Both the position numbers and the translations under genes were made by a program. DNA of 19,418 bases from an uncultured Acetatifactor sp. GTDB taxonomy: Bacteria; Bacillota; Clostridia; Lachnospirales; Lachnospiraceae. Positions 14,518 through 19,418 of the stretch are shown here, piece by piece (within the stretch, counting starts at the first letter, position 1; the number at the start of each line of letters is the position of its first letter). The DNA is taken from NCBI GenBank assembly GCA_910584235.1, contig CAJTZD010000064.1, positions 1 through 19,418 of the forward strand, in the 5' to 3' direction. Under the pieces are notes generated by a model. The model did no database searches. It saw only the letters and a program-made list of their open reading frames with translations, and was not told where the DNA came from.

Positions 14518-14806
14518 AAAACATGCTTTCCCATTCCTCTTCGTATACTTCCCGCACATCCGTGCCGGGCGCCAGGGAATCTACGATCTCCTGCATCTGC
14601 TCCTTGGTCTTCGCGTCCTTGCAGCGCAATATGAGTTTCTCTTTCTCAGCCTCTGTCAGGCCTGCATAACCGCTCATGGCCGCCTCGTTTCCGGCCAGGG
14701 CCATCCCGAACCCAATGGGCAGCGCACCTATCATATTCGGACCGTAGGGCATACCATAAGCCATACCCATGCCCCCGCCTAATCCATTGATATCCATTTT
14801 CTGCAT
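14516..14806 (-). CDS. Small Gly/Met-rich protein of unknown function
   Basis: This 96-residue protein was not recognised. The N-terminal half is rich in Gly, Met and Pro with no charge after the first residues (GLGGGMGMAYGMPYGPNMIG). The C-terminal half is a charged helical segment (LTEAEKEKLILRCKDAKTKE) ending in an acidic tail. AAAGGAG is only three bases before the ATG at 14806; a second in-frame ATG at 14797 would have a spacing of about 12, so the start is unsettled. It is the last gene of a minus-strand run after the TPR-DUF4037-DUF4125 gene (75 bp gap) and converges on the SDR gene. The ribosome site and operon position argue that it is real. Confidence 0.65.
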   Translation of the reverse strand: MQKMDINGLGGGMGMAYGMPYGPNMIGALPIGFGMALAGNEAAMSGYAGLTEAEKEKLILRCKDAKTKEQMQEIVDSLAPGTDVREVYEEEWESMF

Positions 14807-14881
14807 ACACTCCTTTCTTTGTCCCCATCATACAGAGTGTGCAGTTTTTCGACATTTATTCGGACAGGCGAAATCTCCCAG

Positions 14882-17230
14882 TCAGGCCTCTTCCAGTCTT
14901 CTTTCAGCGTCCTCCACGCTTACATAGCCGTACATTTTCACATTCAGATCCATGATGTCATAAGTCAGGTTCTTTCCGGCGCGGGCATATCCCACTATAT
15001 ATCTGCCGTAGAGCTCCAGCATTTTATCCGAATAAGTCCCCAGCTCTCCTCTCAGATAGGTCTCGTATGAAGTGTTATCGCTGTCGTCCTCATAGCTATG
15101 AATGCTTCTGGCATTTTCCGCAAGGCGCGGGTAACTGGCTGCAAATTTTTCCATCCAGCTTACCTGGAAGCGGACAATCTGTTCGATGATCTCCTTTTTC
15201 TCCTGATTCAGTTCCGGAAAATAGGATTTGATCTCTTCATATTTTTCCGGCGCAGTGCTCTCCATCATTCTTCCATATTTTTCCTCGATCAGGTTATGCC
15301 CTCTGTGGTACTCTCTGTGGAAATCATAGAGATACTGTATCAGCATGTTTTTGTTCCATGTCAGATACTGGCTCTTGCGCATGATGGAAAACGTGCCCCA
15401 GTCGTTCTGGCAGCTGGCCCTGCCGCCCTCGTTCTTTACCTTGTCAAAGGCCTCGAATTCCAGTCCGGCGATTTCCTCTACCAGCTCTTCTTCCCGCTTC
15501 ACCCACAGCGACGCCTTGTATACCAGCTCCTGGCTGTGGGCATCCAGATAACTGTCCGTATCGCTGATAAAACCTGCTTTGTACATCTGCGCCGCAAAAT
15601 GAGAAGCGATCCGCTCCAGTTTGTTCTCAATGGTGTCCTCATCCTGACCATTCTTCAGCACGCCGTTTCCTGCCAGCCTGCTGGATACGTCCTGGAGCAT
15701 ACCGCCCATCTCCGGCGCCTCTTTTAAGTTCTGCAGGCTCCGGTAAAGCCATTTGTCGTGGGGCGGATATTTCCCCTCAATATAGTGCTGCAGCTTCATA
15801 GCCTCTTTGATCGCATCCCATACCATCATCTGCGCAGTGAGAATATCCCCTCTGCGCAGCATCCTTGTGTAATTGTACTGGGCTGTCTGGGAAAATCTTG
15901 CCGCACTCTCTGCCAGCTTCAGACAGAGAATATTCTCCGGATACCCTTTTTCCAGTTTTTCCCGGAACACTGTAAAGATCCTTTCGTCATCCCTGAATAC
16001 CTCTCCGTTTACCGCGGCTGCCAGCCCGGCATCGCTTACGCTGCCCCAGTCTATGTTCTCATAGGTCTTAGCGCCCACCAGGCTCTCATAGAATTCCGAA
16101 ATCCTAATCACGCCCCTCCTGCCGCGCCCATTGACCCGGGAGGCGCGCTGATAGCCGCCGAACTCCTCAGGCAGGGCTTCATAGGACCGCTGCAGGGCTT
16201 CCCCAATTTCCTCGTAGGTCTCATCTGTCACCCACATACAGAAATCCGGTCCCCAGTCATGGTCTCTGGACGCGGCGTCATCAAATCCGAAGCAGTCGGA
16301 GCCTCTGCCCACAAGCCCCACTGCGATTCTCTGGGCATATTCGGGGAACTGCTCCTCTATCATCTTCCTGCCGTATTCTTCATAGTATTGCCTGGCCAGT
16401 ACAAGACCCGTACCCTGCTCCTGCCTCACTAACGCCCTCTCACAGGCGGCTGCGTTCTCCTGCAGTCTGCGGTAATACTCATTTCTGCCCAGATTTTTTT
16501 CCACAGCCTCCATACCCTGGGTATAATACTCCAGAGCTTTCCTGAAATCTTTTTCGCGGTAGCTGTAAGCACCCAGAGTGGCCAGGGCGGCGGCATAATG
16601 GCTGTCCGCCACTTTCTCCTGCCGGAATATTTCCACGGATTTCATCGCACAGTCCCGCGCTTCTTCATCCTGCTTTAACTGCATACAGGTGCTGGCAAGG
16701 TTTGCATAGGTGACAGCCATCTCATAGGCAACTCCTTTTGCCGATACAATGGCCAGCGCCTCCTGTAATTTTTCCTTGGCCGTAGCAAAATCTCCGGTCT
16801 CCTGATACAATAACGCGATATTATTCTTCAGCCCGGCCATAAGCATGCTGTCCGGTTCTAACTGGCTGTCATAGATCTTTTGTACCTGCGCATAATATTC
16901 CTTTGATTCCTGAAGCCTCCCGCAAGCCCGGTAGGCTGTGGCCACATTCAGCAGCGTGGTGGCATAGGGGATAGTATCCTCTAGCCCCATGTCTTTCGCA
17001 TGGCTGATCGCCCTGGAGGCTGTCTCATAGACCATTTCTTTCTGGCTGGTCTCGCGGTAATAGCCCAGCAGCTCGTTCAACAGCTGAAGCCGGGCGCCGT
17101 CATCCTGAAGCTCTATGGCTTCCTCAATAGAACGCAGCATCAGCTCTTTCGCTTCTTCACCTTTGTTCTCTTCATAAAGAGCATCCACACGTGCCAAAAT
17201 CCGATCCATGTCCAATTGTCCGTTATCCAT
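14882..17230 (-). CDS. TPR repeat protein with DUF4037 (nucleotidyltransferase-like) and DUF4125
   Basis: From the ATG at 17230 the protein has 782 residues and three parts. Residues about 10-275 are TPR-type helical hairpins (NNIALLYQETGDFATAKEKL, YANLASTCMQLKQDEEARDC, ALEYYTQGMEAV). Residues about 280-520 resemble DUF4037, with GLVGRGSDCFGFDDAASRDH followed by DWGPDFCMW; the Gly-Ser-Asp and spaced aspartates look like the metal site of a polymerase-beta nucleotidyltransferase. The C-terminal ~230 residues match DUF4125, with GGRASCQNDWGTFSIMRKSQ, NLIEEKYGRMMESTAP and SYETYLRGELGTYSD. GGGAG nine bases upstream decides for 17230; a GTG at 17284 is possible but lacks a separate ribosome site. 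It lies 76 bp after the PAP2 gene. Domain calls are from memory of these families; substrate and role are unknown. Confidence 0.8.
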   Translation of the reverse strand: MDNGQLDMDRILARVDALYEENKGEEAKELMLRSIEEAIELQDDGARLQLLNELLGYYRETSQKEMVYETASRAISHAKDMGLEDTIPYATTLLNVATAYRACGRLQESKEYYAQVQKIYDSQLEPDSMLMAGLKNNIALLYQETGDFATAKEKLQEALAIVSAKGVAYEMAVTYANLASTCMQLKQDEEARDCAMKSVEIFRQEKVADSHYAAALATLGAYSYREKDFRKALEYYTQGMEAVEKNLGRNEYYRRLQENAAACERALVRQEQGTGLVLARQYYEEYGRKMIEEQFPEYAQRIAVGLVGRGSDCFGFDDAASRDHDWGPDFCMWVTDETYEEIGEALQRSYEALPEEFGGYQRASRVNGRGRRGVIRISEFYESLVGAKTYENIDWGSVSDAGLAAAVNGEVFRDDERIFTVFREKLEKGYPENILCLKLAESAARFSQTAQYNYTRMLRRGDILTAQMMVWDAIKEAMKLQHYIEGKYPPHDKWLYRSLQNLKEAPEMGGMLQDVSSRLAGNGVLKNGQDEDTIENKLERIASHFAAQMYKAGFISDTDSYLDAHSQELVYKASLWVKREEELVEEIAGLEFEAFDKVKNEGGRASCQNDWGTFSIMRKSQYLTWNKNMLIQYLYDFHREYHRGHNLIEEKYGRMMESTAPEKYEEIKSYFPELNQEKKEIIEQIVRFQVSWMEKFAASYPRLAENARSIHSYEDDSDNTSYETYLRGELGTYSDKMLELYGRYIVGYARAGKNLTYDIMDLNVKMYGYVSVEDAERRLEEA

Positions 17231-17306
17231 TAACTCTTTCTCCCTTCTAATCAAAAATCCACTGCATTTACAGTCCAAGTACACCTCCGCTCATGTTACC
17301 CACTGC

Positions 17307-17864
17307 TTACGCTTCCCTCATGCATGCTGAAACCAGCACACAGGCAATGCAGCCGCACCCGATTCCGCTGATAAGTCCCGCCAGCACGTCCGTGGGATAA
17401 TGCACGCCCACATACAGCCGTGACACCCCTATCAGGCCTGCCAGCACCAGGGCCGGGATCCCGAAACGCTTAGGAAGTCTCCGGTACAGCACCCAGGCCG
17501 CCGCAAAGGAGCTGGCGGTATGCCCGGACGGAAAGGAATAATCCCCGGGCCTGCCAATCAGCGGTATCAGCCCCTGCACCATCTCATATGGCCTTATTCT
17601 CCCCACAATGTTTTTCAGGGCCAGATTGTTGACCAACAAAGAGACCAGCATAGCAACCGCGCACATAAACGCTGTCTTTTGGGTTTTCTTAGAAAGCAGC
17701 AGGCACAGAGATATCAGAATCCATATGACAGCGCCGTTCCCAAGAGTTGTGATCACTGTAAAGACCGGCGTCAGCACAGGGTCCCTGACCACATCCTGAA
17801 AAAAAAGCAGAATCCGGCTATCCATGTCCATAATCCATTCCATCATTTTCCGCACCTTTTCCAT
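17307..17864 (-). CDS. PAP2 family lipid phosphatase
   Basis: This 185-residue polytopic membrane phosphatase carries the three PAP2 motifs: KNIVGRIRP (motif 1), YSFPSGHTAS (motif 2) and SRLYVGVHYPTDV (motif 3), with the catalytic histidines in motifs 2 and 3. About five to six hydrophobic helices are visible. The size and single-domain layout fit BcrC-like undecaprenyl-pyrophosphate phosphatases that recycle the wall lipid carrier, but phosphatidic acid phosphatases look the same at this level. AAGGA lies close to the ATG at 17864, with an extended -10 promoter just upstream giving a very short leader. It appears to be the first gene of a run with the TPR-DUF4037 protein and the 96-residue protein. 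Confidence 0.9.
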   Translation of the reverse strand: MEKVRKMMEWIMDMDSRILLFFQDVVRDPVLTPVFTVITTLGNGAVIWILISLCLLLSKKTQKTAFMCAVAMLVSLLVNNLALKNIVGRIRPYEMVQGLIPLIGRPGDYSFPSGHTASSFAAAWVLYRRLPKRFGIPALVLAGLIGVSRLYVGVHYPTDVLAGLISGIGCGCIACVLVSACMREA

Positions 17865-17878
17865 TTTCCTTGACTTCT

Positions 17879-17908
17879 ATTGTAGCATAGCCCTGCCTCA
17901 TAAGACAA
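17879..17908 (-). promoter_or_regulatory. Extended -10 promoter for the PAP2 gene
   Basis: On the minus strand TGC precedes TACAAT (17879-17884, five of six), with TTGTCT (17903-17908, four of six) 18 bases upstream. The -10 ends only 14 bases before the ATG, so the leader would be close to the minimum that can hold the AAGGA site. Confidence 0.55.
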
Positions 17909-18021
17909 CAAAAACAGGAAAAAGCGGCTCCACATGCGCCAATCGTTTTCCCGCACACATGAAACCGTTTTGCCGTATTGTCTTATTTTTCACTGCTTTT
18001 ACCTGTTCTTTTATACATAAC

Positions 18022-18246
18022 CTACTTTTTCAAGAATCCTTTCAGCGCGTCCACTGAATCCTCAATCTTGTCTTGGGTCAGCTTTGCTTTCACGCCATTC
18101 ACCACCTGCTCAATGACTTCGTCCGGCAAATTGACCCCCAGAATGCTTTCCAGCGCCTTTACCGGCTCCTTCCGGAACTGCTCTTTGAGCTTCTCATCCT
18201 TGGTAATCCTTTCCACTGCTTTTGTGATCTGTTCCTTTACATCCAT
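18022..18246 (-). CDS. Small helical protein of unknown function
   Basis: A 74-residue, lysine- and glutamate-rich protein, predicted almost entirely helical, with no signal peptide, cysteine or membrane segment. GAGG lies eight bases before the ATG, and a good promoter precedes it, overlapping the end of the 4Fe-4S gene. The block FRKEPVKALESILGVNLPDE resembles the leader part of nitrile-hydratase-like (NHLP) precursor peptides. There is no Gly-Gly cleavage site, no core peptide and no RiPP enzyme next to it, so I leave the function open. It may also be cotranscribed with the redox genes upstream (36 bp gap). Confidence 0.65.
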   Translation of the reverse strand: MDVKEQITKAVERITKDEKLKEQFRKEPVKALESILGVNLPDEVIEQVVNGVKAKLTQDKIEDSVDALKGFLKK

Positions 18247-18281
18247 TTTTCTTTCCTCTCTTTCTGTATATTGCTGATTCT

Positions 18282-18311
18282 ATTATATACGCTTTGAAGA
18301 TGAATTGTAAA
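18282..18311 (-). promoter_or_regulatory. Promoter for the 74-residue protein, inside the 4Fe-4S gene end
   Basis: On the minus strand TTTACA (18306-18311, five of six) and a perfect TATAAT (18282-18287) are 18 bases apart. The -10 box contains the TAA stop of the 4Fe-4S gene. The leader is about 30 nt. Confidence 0.6.
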
Positions 18312-19140
18312 GCGAAAGGTTAAATTGGACACATTTCTCCGGGCAGACTGCCGCACATTTCCCGCAGCGGATGCATTCCGGTGAACGGGAAATCTCCTCC
18401 GGAGGCAGATCCACCGGACATGCTCTCTGACACGCCCTGCATGATATACAGCGCTCCTTTTCCCAGCGCACCTGCACCAGGCTGAATCGGTTGAACCACC
18501 CGTAAATGGCCCCTAATGGACAGAGGTACTGGCAAAACGGGCGGTATACCTTTACTGACAGCAGCAAAAGAACCGATAGCACCCCCAGCTTCCACAGAAA
18601 AAGCCCCCCTGCCTGATCCCGCAGGGCCTCATTGGAGGCAAGCAGAGGCAGAGCTCCCAGCAGAGTTCCGGAGGGACATAAGTACTTACAGAAAGCCGGC
18701 ACCTTGGCAAAGCCCCCGAACAGGAACATAGAACCTATTCCCACCAGCCCAATCAGTACTACGTATTTGCCATATTTCAGAATATGATGAAACGGCAGTC
18801 GCTTTCTTTTCCGGAACACGGGAATTTTGTGCAGCAGATCCTGAACCAGCCCAAAGGGACACAGCCATCCGCAGATAAAACGCCCGAAAATGCTGCCGAA
18901 GACAAAGAAAAATCCCAGCATGGCAAAAGGCACCTGAAAGCCATGTCTGTTCAGCAGAGCCTGCAGCGCCCCCAGCGGACAGGAAGCCACGGCCCCGGGG
19001 CAGGAATAACAGTTCAATCCCGGAACACAGGCATACTTCAGATTCCCCTGATAAATTTTTCCCCGCAGATAGCCATAGGCATATCCATTTGTAAAAATCG
19101 TAAATATTATTTGAACAATCGTTCTGAGTCTCTTCTTCAT
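18283..19140 (-). CDS. Polytopic membrane 4Fe-4S protein (NapH/CcoG-like)
   Basis: From the ATG at 19140 the protein has 285 residues. It has several membrane helices, three CxxxCP motifs at loop ends (C90-C94, C151-C155, C203-C207), and an N-terminal cysteine group (C38, C44, C47, C54). A C-terminal double ferredoxin domain follows (C231, C234, C237, C241 and C256, C259, C262, C266). This layout is typical of NapH-like quinol or electron-transfer proteins. The start codon overlaps the stop of the upstream CXXC gene (ATGA), which makes it preferable to a longer frame reaching 19263. That extension would read through the CXXC gene in another frame and is Arg-rich and unlike the family. It probably passes electrons between the membrane and a cytoplasmic partner, but partner and direction are unknown. 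Confidence 0.88.
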   Translation of the reverse strand: MKKRLRTIVQIIFTIFTNGYAYGYLRGKIYQGNLKYACVPGLNCYSCPGAVASCPLGALQALLNRHGFQVPFAMLGFFFVFGSIFGRFICGWLCPFGLVQDLLHKIPVFRKRKRLPFHHILKYGKYVVLIGLVGIGSMFLFGGFAKVPAFCKYLCPSGTLLGALPLLASNEALRDQAGGLFLWKLGVLSVLLLLSVKVYRPFCQYLCPLGAIYGWFNRFSLVQVRWEKERCISCRACQRACPVDLPPEEISRSPECIRCGKCAAVCPEKCVQFNLSLYNSSSKRI

Positions 19141-19355
19141 CCTATCCCGATACACTCCATGCAAATCATAACGGCTTTCTGCCAGATTACAGTAAGCTCT
19201 CCCCTGGCCGCGCCGATGCCAAAAAGCACCGCGCCGGCCGTCACGCCGAAGAGCCATCCACAACCGCCCCGCCGCTTCCGCCTGCCGGCTTCCCCGTTTC
19301 CGCTCCCCGCAGCCTGCTTTACGCTGCCCTTACGTTTTTCCCTGCCTTTATCCAA
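19137..19355 (-). CDS. CD1871A-like CXXC membrane protein
   Basis: A 72-residue protein with a basic, Gly-rich N-terminus, one hydrophobic segment (WLFGVTAGAVLFGIGAARGE) and a C-terminus reading WQKAVMICMECIGIG. The RGE...KA..IC.ECIGIG ending is the signature I associate with the CD1871A family, which in Clostridia sits beside 4Fe-4S and FMN-binding genes. The start is TTG at 19353-19355, supported by GGAGG eight bases upstream. An ATG at 19358-19360 is out of frame. Its stop overlaps the ATG of the 4Fe-4S gene by four bases, implying translational coupling. The long basic N-terminus is unusual, as I remember family members being nearer 45 residues. The CXXC pair may be a redox or metal site next to the membrane. 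Confidence 0.8.
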   Translation of the reverse strand: MDKGREKRKGSVKQAAGSGNGEAGRRKRRGGCGWLFGVTAGAVLFGIGAARGELTVIWQKAVMICMECIGIG

Positions 19356-19418
19356 ATCATATTCCTCCCTATTTTGTCAAGTGATTTTCCTTAAAAAATC
19401 AAGGAATTTTAAGCTTTA

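Noticed and set aside
15098..15727. 209-codon plus-strand open frame opposite the TPR-DUF4037-DUF4125 gene
   Set aside because: Antisense shadow; the minus-strand reading contains the conserved DUF4125 blocks.
19356..19380. TTGACA and TATGAT boxes just upstream of the CXXC gene
   Set aside because: Spacing is only 13 bases and the -10 would overlap the ribosome binding region; the real promoter is probably beyond the window edge.
19383..19411. Weak hairpin TTCCTT/AAGGAA near the right window edge
   Set aside because: Six-base A/T-rich stem, too weak to call a terminator without the neighbouring sequence.

Overview
The window reads as chromosomal DNA of a Gram-positive, low-to-mid GC Clostridia, most likely Lachnospiraceae. 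Supporting signs are strong GGAGG-type ribosome binding sites, canonical sigma-A promoters (TTGACA-17-TATATT type), a long-form hibernation factor, a WalR-type operator in front of an NlpC/P60 hydrolase, and a small CXXC protein ending in the ICMECIGIG signature that I associate with Clostridia. Nearly every gene is on the minus strand; the only plus-strand gene is the SDR reductase at 13766-14497. No rRNA, tRNA, CRISPR array or transposase was recognised.

Left part (1-5705) is visibly AT-rich and looks like an accessory island. On the minus strand it holds an AAA15-type ATPase with its own promoter and a cluster of inverted repeats upstream. After a non-coding gap with a clear promoter comes a 1016-residue protein combining an HD phosphohydrolase with an Hsp90-type ATPase, then, 38 bp later, a RhuM-family gene that runs off the window edge. 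The HD-Hsp90/RhuM pair is the best candidate for an undescribed conflict or defence module.

Middle part (5706-13765) is GC-richer envelope and housekeeping sequence. It contains a two-gene operon of a duplicated GT-C membrane glycosyltransferase and a membrane-anchored M23 peptidase; the ribosome hibernation factor hpf; a spacer with four closely packed DnaA-box-like sites; a secreted SH3b-NlpC/P60 hydrolase behind a promoter with a WalR-like site; and a thioredoxin reductase. Terminators and promoters separate these units clearly.

Right part (13766-19418) carries the SDR, possibly the EF-P 5-aminopentanone reductase, whose stop codon lies inside its own terminator. It faces a minus-strand run of PAP2 phosphatase, a TPR-DUF4037-DUF4125 fusion and a 96-residue unknown. 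The right end has a translationally coupled redox pair (a CXXC membrane peptide and a polytopic 4Fe-4S protein) followed by a 74-residue helical protein with its own promoter.
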